Origin: Entoloma clypeatum | Lineage: Eukaryota; Basidiomycota; Agaricomycetes; Agaricales; Entolomataceae | DNA length: 64,000 nt | Direction of reading: 5' to 3' | Assembly (NCBI GenBank): GCA_963565915.1 | Contig: OY751489.1 | Span: 4,340,001-4,404,000, forward strand | In this document: piece by piece, positions 52,285 through 63,800 of the stretch | Position numbering within the stretch: the stretch's first letter is position 1 | Layout: every line of letters begins with the position of its first letter | Made by a program: the position numbers and the translations under genes | Notes under the pieces: model-generated | The model's database searches: none | What the model saw: only the letters and a program-made list of their open reading frames with translations | What the model was told of the DNA's origin: nothing

Positions 52285-53056
52285 CGCGGTAGTTCGACAA
52301 CTGCAGAAGATGCTTCGGCTCGTCACTGGGGTATGTCTACAGTGTCCGCCTAATCATGATGAATGTACACACTTACGGCATGGCCAAAGAGCGTGAATTG
52401 GTTTCGAAGAGATAATGGCCGGGGACTCGAATGCTGCTTGCTCTTTTTATTATTATTTGATTTCAAGTTGAATTGTACGATTATTCGTGTTGGTCTTGTA
52501 TCCCGTCCGAATGTCATGATGGAATTGAAGAAAAAAAAGCGCGCGGATGTATTGATGTCGATATTCATAGAACTTGAAAGAACCTGCGAGAGATCGAAAA
52601 CGTACCTGACCAATACTCCTACTCGCGGGCTGGGGGGACGCGCTATGGAAGTCATTACTTCGGCGTCGCCGCGTCAGATGCAACTCAAACGTCTTCTGAC
52701 CCCGTAAATTTTCCACTTCAATTGAGCGCTGTCGGAAGCCGCATCAAAGTGGGGTGCCTGTAAGGGTAAACCACGTCCCTGAGTAAGTCAGTTTCCTTGT
52801 ACACGATCATGAGCCGTCGAAAAAATGTTTCCAAGCGCCCGCATCCAGAACAATAGACGCCATGAACATATATATGTGGTATAGAAGGAAAAGACGTAAT
52901 GGGATGAACTGCGCTGCGTGCTGAAACTGAATTTACTGGAGGCACGACAGGGGAGCATGCAGTCAATAAGAACTCTAAGGGGTTCGGCGCCTCCGATTCC
53001 ACATATTTGTCGAGAGTGGACTAGCCCAAACGTACTCAATAGTACTAGGTAGGTAA

Positions 53057-53495
53057 TCAGACGGTAAAGCCAAGTCTCAGCCCGCAATGGTCACTGCAAG
53101 GGATATAGTCGGAATCCCCGCCGGGCTTGGGGATCTCAATCAGACCAGGACGCAGAATCTCCAAGTCGTTTGCCTCTACGCCCAACATCGCAGCCTTGTC
53201 CAACCTTCCCGCCATCAGTCTGTCATCTCGCTTCACCCCCACTCCCCACGTAGCTCCCTCCAGCCCTTTCTTCTCTCCATGCAACACGACCCACGCGTCC
53301 ACCAGTCCATTCTTGTTAAGAAGAGCATGATCCTCGGGGAAGATGGCGTTGAAGTCTCCCGCGATCAGCCCACCGCCGTATCCGGGCTCGCGCAGGAGGT
53401 TGGCAAGGATCTCCATCTGCTCGGTTCGGCGAGTGAGCGTGTGCCCCAGAGAATCGAGATGGACGTTGAGGAGACGATAGGCTGTTGTTGGGATA

Positions 53496-53556
<61 letters not shown>

Positions 53557-54088
53557 GTGTGGATGGGGGGATAATGTCCACCGAAAGCGCACACCTTCCA
53601 TACTTGCTGGGGAGTTTGACGCGTGAAACGGGACCGAGCACAAACTTCGCCTCTTCTCTCTCGACCCCACCATCTTGTGGCTCTTGCGACTCCAGGTCAA
53701 AGGCAAAGCGCTTGCTAGATAGCAGCGTCATGTTCGCGAAGGGTACTCCCTCAAAGGACGTTTGGTCCTCCGCGTCCGTCACCAAGAAGGCTTCGCGAAC
53801 TTTTGGATTGCCTAGGATAGAGGCGTGGACGTCGGACGTGACTTCTTGGAGAAAGATAATGTCAGGACGTCTGGATTCCTCAAGGATACCATCGAGGAGT
53901 AGCTTGGCTCGTGCGATGGGGCGGGAGGAGAAGGCGTCCAAGTTCTGTGTTATGAGAGTGAAGCGGGATGGGAGAGCAGGCTGCTGTGTCGCTTGGCTTG
54001 GTGCGCATCTCAAAGATACTGATGCCCATCGCCGGTTGGGTGGCTTGAAGGCGGAGAGTGTGCGTTGGCAGGATCTGCTGGCGGCCAT
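53057..54088 (-). CDS. endonuclease/exonuclease/phosphatase-family protein (TDP2-like)
   Basis: Single exon from ATG at 54088, 343 aa; an upstream in-frame TTG would add 27 residues but is unlikely. EEP-fold phosphodiesterases cleave phosphodiester bonds with a metal ion. Motifs: the Asn in LITQNLDAF near residue 47, the metal-binding Glu in IIFLQEVTSD near 80, LLNVHLDSLG, GDFNAIF near 252, and the terminal SDHCGLR. The order resembles tyrosyl-DNA phosphodiesterase 2, but DNA repair function is only suggested. A run of about 21 serines interrupts the middle, encoded by (GAT)20 read on the other strand. It is the only gene between the arms of the inverted duplication. Confidence 0.82.
53496..53555 (+). 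repeat. (GAT)20 trinucleotide microsatellite in coding sequence
   Basis: Twenty perfect GAT units; on the coding (minus) strand they give a polyserine tract in the phosphodiesterase-like protein. Length changes keep frame. Confidence 0.95.
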
Positions 54089-54606
54089 GCCGGGGAACGA
54101 GGCTTTGATCTCGGCTACCGCCGAGTTTGCAGGTGCATGGTCACCTGAGGTTAAGTTGGTTTCACCCAATTCCTACCTATAATTCGGCTGTGTTGTAGGT
54201 CTCCACTATTCGCATATGCTTGGGATTGAACAATGGAGCTCTCGGTGCCAGACGGGCTCAAATTGCGAACGGCGAGAAGCAGCCAAACCACCTGATCAAG
54301 GTGAGAGGGGAAGAAAAGACTCTGATCTGTGAAACACCACTGAATAGACCTTGAAGCTTCAACATTGAACATTTTGAACAACTTCAAGGTTTAAACGAGA
54401 GATCCGGGAATCATTACGTTGATCCTCACATCAGCAAACCCATTGTAAACTCCTAAACCAGCGAACGACGTGTTCGCAATTGGGAGGAGTTGTACGGACG
54501 GGTAGTAAGTGTAATACCATCCCTTTTTCAAGACAGAAAAATGACGGCGAACAGGGAATCACGATGATGCCTGCTGGAAACGCACGCCAACTATCACTCT
54601 CTTGCC

Positions 54607-56098
54607 AATGACTTCCATAGCGCGTCCACCCAGCTTGTGAGTAAGAATATTGGTCACGTACGTCTTCGATCTCTCGCACGTAAGTACATCCGCGCGCGTT
54701 TTTTTTTTTTTCCAATTCCATGACATTCGGACGGGATACAAGACCAACACGAACTTGAATAATCGTACAATTCAACTTGAAATACAAAGAAGGGGCGAGC
54801 AGCATCCGAATCCCCGGCCATTATCTCTTGGAAAACCGATTGACGCTCTTTGGCCTTGCCGTAAGTGTGTACACTCATTAGGCAGACACTGTAGACATAC
54901 CCCAATCAAGAGCCGAGGCATCTTCTGCAGTTGTCGAACTACCGCGTTAGCAAAACTGGAATTTTTTCGCATGTTTCAGCCCGACATGGCAGATTTGGTA
55001 GATGACAGTGGTGTGACTCACGAGGACCTCCCCTGATGACCCTGGAGAGGACTTGCACTGCGAACCATCACAGCATATGTCGTTTATGCTCTGGCACTTC
55101 GATCCCTGTGGAACACAGGCGCGGGGCTCCAACGGGAGCGTCAATGCAAAGCCGCTCGCGGCGCAGAGAGCGATGGTAAATAACAGAGTACGGGAAAACT
55201 GCATGACGAGGGTGATGTGTTTGTTGGGTTTGACTGGGGCGGCGCTGGTTGTCTGAAGGTTGCGAACACCCAATGCCTTTTTATAAGCCTGGGTATGTGC
55301 CACACAACAATAACTATTCCCAATGGCGTTACTAGGCCACCCTTTCCATCCGAGTCTCCTGAGGTGAGACGGGCTCAAAGTACGGAGGAACGCGATAATC
55401 TTGATAACGTGATGCAGCGGCGGCGGCTTGCCACGTAAGTTGTTCGTGTTGGGAGAAATTTGGGAGTTATACCAAAGTTATACTAAAACAATCCGAGAAA
55501 ACGGTTCAATCCGAAGCTTCAACGTTCAACGTTTCAACATTCAAGATTCAACCTTAACCACTCCAACTTGCATTCAAGGTTACCTATCCGAGTCCCCACT
55601 GGCACTGACAGCTGAATTTTACTTTCCTTATCTTCCAAATTTCTCCCGGGCCGTTCGTCTGCCTGCTTTGACAACGCGCCACAGGAGGCTAGGGCCGATG
55701 TCACGGTGCATTACGAGACAAATCCTCCGAACGCACCGGGAACCCTACCAGTCCAGGGCCCGTAAACAGCTGCTTGGGTCAGAAAGCCCAGAAAGCCTAA
55801 GACATCGCATCATGATCATATCCGCTTAGTACAACTTCAACTTTCGACTTCCTTCACTTCCTTTGGAAGACGCTCAACAAGTTCGATTCCGTCCAGCTGG
55901 GCAAGGACGCTCGAGTCGTTTGGCAAGGCTTCCGTTCTCTCACAGTGTTTTGAGAAATTGACTCTTCAAACATTCTGAACTTGATCTGTCTGCCCTCTTC
56001 TGTTCGTTCCCAGGTCTATTCTGACCTGGTGGTTTCTCCCCCGTTCATCGCTGCCGACCTAACGGCTGAATTCTCAATGGGATTAGGGAATCATTACG
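54607..56098 (-). repeat. right arm of the inverted duplication
   Basis: Reverse-complement partner of 51187-52653. Within it a ~45-bp block (CGCTGCCGACCTAACGG core, near 56045) has the same orientation as in the left arm, i.e. it is flipped relative to the rest of the duplication. Confidence 0.8.
54947..55204 (-). CDS. small secreted cysteine-rich protein, knottin-like (copy 4)
   Basis: Exons 55204-55022 and 54955-54947, 66-nt stop-free intron; 63 aa. The signal peptide is the same as copy 3, followed by an extra segment TLPLEPRA that may be a short propeptide. Cysteines C-x6-C-x6-CC-x4-C-x12-C. The second exon again encodes Phe-Cys-stop. A TATAAAAA box lies 74 nt upstream (55285-55278). 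Within the core, substitutions lie between cysteines while all six cysteines are kept, as expected under selection for the fold. Confidence 0.72.
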   Translation of the reverse strand: MQFSRTLLFTIALCAASGFALTLPLEPRACVPQGSKCQSINDICCDGSQCKSSPGSSGEVLVSHTTVIYQICHVGLKHAKKFQFC

Positions 56099-56393
56099 TT
56101 GCATACTTATGTTCAATACTCAATCTAACTTTGAGTCCACGTGCATGAAATAATTACGAGGATGAGTTTACGAAGAACCAGTTCTTTCGGTGATGATTTT
56201 GCGGCGCTGAGGCTTGGGATTTGAGAATGGAATGTGACAAATTTCTCGGTACTTTATTGGCAATGACGAACAGCGTCGAATCGATGGGCGGCCCGCCGTG
56301 AAGGGAGAGTTGAAGGAAAAAGGAAAATAACAGATTTCCTATTTGGTAAACCACGTGACAATCTCCATCTACGAACTCCACACTGCCGGCAAG
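56099..56393. other. upstream region of the LAA1/HEATR5-like gene
   Basis: Short 295-bp promoter region; no gene supported. Confidence 0.5.
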
Positions 56394-59300
56394 ATGAGTG
56401 AGATTGAGGACGTCGTCGAGGTGAGTTAGGATCTGGGTCTTTTCAATGCGCGAAACTGATGATCCATAGTCAGAAATCTCAGGCGAAAGCGGCGAGGTCT
56501 ATCTGTTCCAATGGCTGTCCTCAGTAGAGAGGAAGCTGGGTGATGTTGCTGTCGTACGTCGTCGTGCACCACTCCCTAATGGCTATGGCTCTCATCTCAC
56601 AGTCTCTCAGCCACATTTGAAATCCAAGCAACGCACTCTGGAAACCACGCTACTCAAAATCATCTCTGCTCCAGAACCGTACCCGCCACCAGGGCGTGCA
56701 TTGCGGAACCTCGTTGGGCGGTGTTTGGTTGGCTTGTACACCCGCGGAGAGACGCGAACACTGTTCGATACCATGCAGGCGTTTATGAAAATTGCGGGAG
56801 ATTTCAAGGCGGTGGATAAGGATGCGAACAAAATGTGCGTGTAACGTTGTCTTGCTTCCAGTTCTATCTTTGACATCCTGTAGTGCCGCCTTTTCTTGCA
56901 TTGGAGATCTCATGGCGGTCTTTGGGGCGCAGGTATGTCCTTTGAAATTAACTCGACGCCTTTGTTAACACCAATGCAGTTCATGTCTTTCATGGCTGAG
57001 ATCGGCACGATAACGCTCAAGACATTCAAGTCGTCCCAAGTATGTTTTTCTTTCTCAGCCTTGCACTGCGCTGATCCTCCCCCCATAGTCTTCCCTTCTT
57101 CGGTATCATGCGCTGGCCGCACTGCGGAAATCTTTGTCAACGGCGAGAAGGGCGGTGACGGATGCTATGGCTAAAGATATTTTAAAGCAGATGAGGAACG
57201 GCCTGACGGACAAATCTCTCTCCGTCCAGCGGGCGGCATCAAGTGTGAGCGCTGTTCATTCCCTGGCAATCCTTTCTGAACATCTGATAGGTCATTATAG
57301 CCATGTATTTCTCGGCGGACAACAACTATCCTTCCGGAGGCGATGTCGAAACGATAGTCACTCTCTGTGTCCGAAGTCTCGACAACGCAGACCAAGCTAC
57401 CCGCCATTCCCTTGCCCAGCTCGTTGGCCAGATGCTCGCATCGACCCAAGTCGAAAGGACGGCACCAGTCCCTGAACCGGCACAAAAAGCCAAGAAAGAC
57501 CAAGACGACACGGATGCAGGATTATCATCCGCTGTCAGCGCCGCCGCCGAAGTGACAAAGCCTACATTTACCCCAGCTGACATGCTGGGCCACCTATCGA
57601 GTCATTTCAACAAACTCAATGCATCCCGCAAGACGAGGATCGGGATATTCGACTTCTATGCAGCCCTTTTTACGCGTTTAGGCTCTTCCTTTGTCGAGTC
57701 GAATTTCTCCCTCATCGTCGCTCACCTCATGTTGGAGATTGTCACAAACCCGCGGAACTCCTCCACTCGGTACGAGAAGCTCCTCGTGCGCTCTTTGGTT
57801 GGGATATTGTTGAGGGATCTCATCGGCGTGCGGATGCTGAGTGAGCAGGGACAGATTGGGGCGATTCAGGAGTTGGCGACAGCGTATCTGAAGCGCTGGC
57901 CGGCGATGATGCCGGGCCAAGTTGCGCCAAGTTCGTCTGTCTTGGTTATCGTCCTCAGGGAAGTGGCTGGGTTGCTGCAACAGCTGGGGAACGCTCCCCC
58001 TCCTGTACAGGTCCGTCTTTTCTTTCATAAGGACCTTGAAGCCCCAACTGATGCCCAACCAGGATGCTCTCGCAGAGCCTCTTGTTACACTTCTCGGACA
58101 CCCCAGCCACACGACACGTGTCACCGCGTCGTGGGCCCTGCGCTGCTTCTGTTATTCTACGCCCCTGAGGCTCCCCAAGGCTATCCTTCTGGTGACAGAG
58201 TTCCTTCAACGCGACATCACATCCATCGTTTCCCCCGCTGCACCATCCGACATCGATTCACGGTCTTTAGGACATGCATATGGCCTTGCAGCTCTTGTAT
58301 CTATCATACCCGAACGCCCGCTCTACGTCTCTTACGACGTCAGCGCCAAAGTGCTGGACATGGCCATCTCACTCCTCAAGCGGGCGGCAGAGCACGATCT
58401 CAAGATTGCCGGTGTGGAGATCGAAGTCGCCTGGACGTCCATTTCCTCGCTCATGGCACTAGGTCCGAACTTTGTGCGGCCCCACCTTCCGCAGCTCCTC
58501 GTCCTCTGGCGGAACGCACTTCCCAAACCGACGAGTAAGGACTCCTCCAACAGCGCCGGGCGGTCCATCGCAGAGTGGTTGTTCCTCCTGCACGTCCGCG
58601 AGAGCGCCCTAGGCGCGATCCTCTGTTTCCTGCAGCACAACTCGTTGACCCTCGTCACCCTCGACGTCGGCCGCCGCATCGCGTCGCTGCTCAGCAACGC
58701 CCTCGTTTTCGCGAACAACTTTCTGAGTCAGCACGTCGAGGACCCATTGGAGGCACAGATTCCCGAGACGACCAAGGGGCTGTCGCTGAGGGCGAGCGAG
58801 GCCCTGCTCCGCCGGAGGGTGTACCAGTGCTTCGCGGCGCTGGGGTTCTCGAGCATCACGGAGTCGACGCAGGTGACACTGCTGCAGAGCGCCGTGTCCC
58901 TGTTTGCGAGCCCGGACGGGTATGCGGGGTCGTCGGTGCAGGCTGCGATCGCGTCTTCGTCGGGGAGCTTCACGTCGGTGTGGCAGAGCGTGGATGGGTA
59001 TGCGTATGGGGTGACATCGAAGGAGATTGTGGACTTTGGGAGGGATCCGGTTGCGGAGGGTCGGGCGGGCACGGGGCAGGATTATCTGAACAGGGATACG
59101 GTGGAGGTGTCCATTGATTCTTTGGTACGTTTGCTGGTGTATGGGGTTTTTGAGATGGTATGCTGAGAGTCGTTATTAAGCTGCGCAAACCTATCCTTGG
59201 GGGTTGTGAACATGATCCTCTCTCGGTATATCAGGGCAGACTTTCCGATGCCGAGTACCACCTCGCTGAACCTCCATCACCTGCGACCGCCGTTGTCGAC

Positions 59301-62300
59301 ACTGCGATCGAGCTTTTCTCGCAGCTTTTACCTCTTCAAGACCTCAGCTCGATGACCAAGATTGTCTCACAACTGTTGGAGTCCGTCCGGTCCTCAAAGC
59401 TTGAGAAGAACTCGGGCCGTAAGGCCGCGGTTCAGATCAATGCTGCGGTTGGGCTGCTTCTGGCCCTCCGTCATGCGACGACCTCGCATTTCCGGCAGTC
59501 AAAGGAAACTTTTGGCAATCCTCAGGTCTCTTCCCTGCTTTCGTCATTCCTGCAGGAGGCCTTGGTGGATGGGGATATGGCTCTTCGTTCCGCCAGCAGC
59601 GAAGCTATCGGGCGTCTCACCAGTCTTTCGGGGACGAACTTCTTGACGGGTCAGATCAAGGATCTTGTCGACCAAGTCGTGAATAACCGGGATCCACACG
59701 GCCGGGCGGGCTGTGCGTTGGCATTCGGCGCCATCTACAGCCATGTTGGCGGTCTTGCTGCTGGACCGCTCCTGAAGACGACGGTCAACGTTCTCATGTC
59801 GTTGAGCAACGATCCTCATCCTGTAGTACATTTTTGGGCTTTGAACGCGCTTGCGAGGGTTATCAACGCTGCTAGCTTGGCATATGCGCCGTTTGTGTCT
59901 AGTACGCTGGGGATGCTGTTGAAGGTGTACCTCTTGGAGTCCCACGAGCTGGAAGGCGGGACCTTGTTGAATGCCAACCTCAGCGGGGCCAATCCTGCGT
60001 ATCCCGTCGCCTGTCAGATCATAGACGCCGTCATCGCTGTCCTCGGTCCGGACATGCAGGAGTCTACTCGTACGAGGACGCTGATCCTCAACTTAGTCCA
60101 TGAGTTCTCAGTCGAGGACGACGAGGGCATATGTGTCGAAGCCATCAAGTGCATCCAACATTTCCTCATGTTTGCTCCGGAACACGTCAACATCCCCGAT
60201 CTTGTCGCGCAGTTCAGGACCCACCTTTCGTCGTCCCGGCGTCCGCTCAAGCTTGCGTCGATCAATGCCCTCTACCAGCTCGTACAGAAAGATGCGTTGT
60301 CCATGTCCAAGTTGGGAGGGGACCAGCTCGTTGAGGATTTGTTTGGCATGCTTGACGATGATTCGTCCGTTCAGGGGGTGAGGAATGTCATCTCGAGCTG
60401 GCTGGAGCAGACGGTCGTGCACAACCCATCTGCGTGGATCGACCTGTGCCAACGGATCATGTCCCGCACTACTGCTTCGCAGCAGGTTGCAGATGCCGCT
60501 TCCCGTCGCCAGAACCAACGGGATGACGAGGGCGAATCGCTGAACTTTTCCATGTCTGGGGACGGAGGTGCAGGTGGACGCTCCCATCTTACGTCGCGGT
60601 GGAGGACTCAGCTGTTCGCGCTGCAGTGCTTGCATGGCATCTGCATGACTGTTGCGATGAGTGGGAGGAAGGAGCATTTCGATGCAGCTTATGCTCGCAC
60701 GCTCGGTGTACCGACTGCGGGGTTGCTTCTCTCTCGTGTCCCGGATCTCATCAAGATGGCGTTTACTGCGTCTGCGGCGTATGTCACGGAGATCCGGTTG
60801 GAGGGTCTGGTCGTTTTGCGCGACGTTATTGAGGTACTTGAATAAAAACCGTTTTTTTTTCTTTGTTTTTGAATAATTTGATGCTGATGAAAGCTGGTAT
60901 GTAGATCTTTGCAAGCGTTCCCGATCCTTCTTATCCTGAGGCCCTGCTTTTGGAGCAGCATCAAGCCCCGATAACAGCTGCGCTTACGCCGGCGTTCTCT
61001 TCGGAATCGACTCCGGAGATCTTGGCGTCTGCGGTTGGTGCATGTGCGATTTTTGTCGGTTGTGGTGTAGTCAAGGATGTGTCCAGGATGGGCAGGATTC
61101 TTAAGCTCCTGACTACGGCATTGGAACAGTCAAAAGGTGATGATTGTCCAGTTTCGGCGCAGCGCCAAAGGGGGTGGTCTGATCTGACAGGACTTCTTCT
61201 AGACTCGGGCATGGTTTCCCTGGGAGAGACGGGACAGCTGAGCCCCAATGCATCCGCCATGTTGAGGATCTCGACGCTCTCGGCGTGGGCTCAACTCCAA
61301 GTGGCCATGCCCCAACAAAAGTATCTGGAGAACGTCGTCCAACCTCATAGATCTACACTTGCCTCTTTGTGGGTTGCTGCGCTCCGTGATTACGCCAGCA
61401 TCCGGATTGACTCTGAGTTCCTCAACGATACGTCCAACGTCGCCCTTGATTCCTCTTATTCGAGTCTTGGAAAAGAAGTCCTTCTGCCGGTAAGACTTTT
61501 CCGTATTCGTATCTTGCGTCACGATCTGAGGACATGGTAGTACTATACCAAATCGTGGTCGGTAATTCTGCAAGCCGTTGCTGCTGCCATGGATCATGGC
61601 GATCTGCACATCTTGGCGGCTATGGATGGCCAAGAGTCCACAACTGCATCCAAGCCCGAGGGGGCTGAGAAACGTCAGGAACCGACAGCTTTCTTCTATG
61701 TTGTCTTTGGTCTTGTGTATGAGGCGCTGGCAACGTCCTCGACTGATTCGACGTCGGCCTCGGCAACACGTCAAAGCCTCGTCCTCTCGGCTCTTCAGGC
61801 ATTGAAGTGCCTTGTGAGACCAGAGTATTCCGGAAGGGCATTCCAGGAGGCGACCATCTTTGAAGAGTTCATTGGCCTCTGTTATCGGATTGCGATGACG
61901 GAGCCGGCTAGCATCCAAGTCTATCTTATTGAGATGATCTCATCGTTTGCTTTGTCGCAAGAATATCAATCAAGGTGGATATTTTCACCACCTTCATCCA
62001 TATATGTTGAGTATCTGAACTCCCTGCGATCTGTAGTTCCGGAGACGAGCTTTCTCTTACATCGCCGAGGGCTCATTGCCTTAGAATTTGCGCATATATA
62101 GTTCGGCATTCAACCTCCTCTTCGCGTGGTCAGCTTATCCGTAAGGCGAACCCTTGATCTCATTTCCAATCGCTGATTTCTTCCCAGAGGGAGATGTCGC
62201 GGATCGGATAAGGATGATTACAGCCGCTTTTTCTGCCTTCTATGCAATAGGTGCATCGATCACCTCATCCCGACGTGAGGATGTTCGTGGCGTGGCTGTT

Positions 62301-63343
62301 TATCTCTACAGTGGTGAGCACCCAACCTGACGGTCACCTCTTTCGTAAGCGCTCACTTTTACCAGAGCTTTTGAAGGACGAGTCATCGGAGATTGACCTG
62401 GTTGGGCCGACCTTCCCAGCCCTCAAGTCGATACTTGATCTTCCTTCTGGCTCTGCTTCGGATTCGCAGGAGAGATACGGACGGCTAGTCCATGGGTTAC
62501 TGTCTTCCTGCTTGCTCAACGTTGATGCAATGAGGTCTTTTCTTTCTCTTTACTCGTTGACAAGATCTAACATCGACCCAGTGGTCGGCAAGGCTTGATT
62601 TCGAGCAAGAAGATCAAAAACAATCTTTTGGCAGCAGTTCTTGTTCTGACCGTCATACCACCGACAGTCAAGGTCTCCCAGGCAGTCGTTGAACACTGTT
62701 GTTTCCTCATTTCACAAAAGCTATTGGAGTCCGACGAGGTACTGTTTCTTGCGCCTGTGTCGTCGTTTGGTCAACTCAAAATCCATCTCAGATATCATTG
62801 ACGGCTGCCCATTGTGCGAAGACCCTCGTTATGGCATCGGCATTGGGGAACCCGATGCTTCTTCAGGCTGCTCGACTGTTGATACCAGGCTTGATCGAAT
62901 ATATCGCCCAGGTGGCACCCCATGTCCAAGAAGGCTCGATACCGGAGCCTCAGGTTGTGGCAGTGGGAGAGGTTTGGAAAGCGTTCTCGGCATTCTTTGC
63001 GTCGGTAGCGGAAACCCATCGTGAGCCGCTGTGGTTGCTATAGATCTTGAACCTTCTAACGAAGGTTGCTATAGGCGTCCACCTTCTAGGGGTCATACTA
63101 CCAACCGTTGCACTCCTGTTATCGACCTCTCAAGCCCCTCCTACGCCGGTTTCCTCGCAAACCGTGGCTCAATTACTGCTGTATGCCACATCATCGCCGG
63201 CTGCGTTCAAAGACGCAGCAGCGAAACTGGAGGCTCCAACGAGAGAGCTCTTGGAGCAGTCGCTTAGACGTGCTGTGGGTGGAACAGCAACGGCGACTGC
63301 GCAGACTGTTACGAAACCTCAGATTTCACTTCGGTCATTCTGA
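56394..63343 (+). CDS. HEAT-repeat protein of the LAA1/HEATR5 family
   Basis: Seventeen exons: 56394-56420, 56470-56553, 56611-56834, 56884-56932, 56980-57039, 57089-57242, 57301-58010, 58063-59124, 59181-60833, 60905-61489, 61541-61974, 62037-62140, 62188-62313, 62366-62534, 62582-62738, 62792-63020, 63075-63343; about 2031 aa, close to yeast Laa1 and human HEATR5B. Family role: accessory of the AP-1 clathrin adaptor in trans-Golgi/endosome sorting. Recognisable conserved blocks include PPPGRALRNLVGRCLVGLYTRGETRTLFD (within residues 50-80), LLRYHALAALRKSL, VNNRDPHGRAGCALAFG, VWKAFSAFF and the C-terminal KPQISLRSF. The protein is built of helical HEAT repeats with no catalytic motif. Junctions at exons 3, 7, 12 and 17 were chosen because only they keep the conserved frame. 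No defect seen. Confidence 0.9.
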
Positions 63344-63800
63344 TTCTGGCAGATGTAAAGTATCTTGATACCAACGGACAATGTTACTCAAATGGTTAGA
63401 ATGGTCGTGTAATACCTTGTGCGCCCACATTGTTCATCGGCTTATGAACAACTGAGTCGCGAGTCGGTGATATCTCGCTCAATTGTCGAGAGCCCCCAAC
63501 TCCGCGGCAGTGCGTAGACTGGGCTAACGTTAGGCATCATACAGTAACTTACCAAACCACTTGGCACAAGCTCGTAGACGGCACATTCACTCGCTCCGCA
63601 TTGCCACGACGGTACATCGCGACAACGAGCCTGAAAAGCTTCTTTCCGTATCGGACGATGAGTCCATAATCAAAATCCACCGACCTCGGTAGGTATCTCC
63701 AAACCTTTTCTACTAGCCGAGAAATCTATTCGTTCTTATTTTTATCTTTCTACCAATTAGATCTTATGACTTGCCTTGACTTGCTTATGACACCAAGTTC
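63344..63800. other. intergenic, no supported gene
   Basis: 3' flank of the LAA1/HEATR5-like gene and possible promoter of the next gene. Confidence 0.45.

Larger units (their letters stand above)
51187..52653 (+). repeat. left arm of a ~1.5 kb inverted duplication
   Basis: Matches the reverse complement of 54607-56098 along its length with small indels. Anchor points: ACGTAATGATTCCC at the outer edge, CTTGCCAAACGACTCGAGCG near 51335, GTAACGCCATTGGGAATAG near 51926, the whole knottin-like gene, and CGCGCTATGGAAGTCATT near the inner edge. By eye roughly 75-90% identical. It includes promoter, gene and 3' flank of knottin-like copy 3. Confidence 0.8.

Noticed and set aside
53496..53555. Possible CRISPR-like or tandem array
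   Set aside because: A plain trinucleotide microsatellite; eukaryotic context, no spacers.
53365..53706. Polyhistidine and polyisoleucine frames
   Set aside because: Frame-shifted readings of the (GAT)20 repeat.
58575..59117. Arg/Gly-rich frame inside the LAA1/HEATR5-like gene
   Set aside because: Out-of-frame shadow of a long GC-rich exon.
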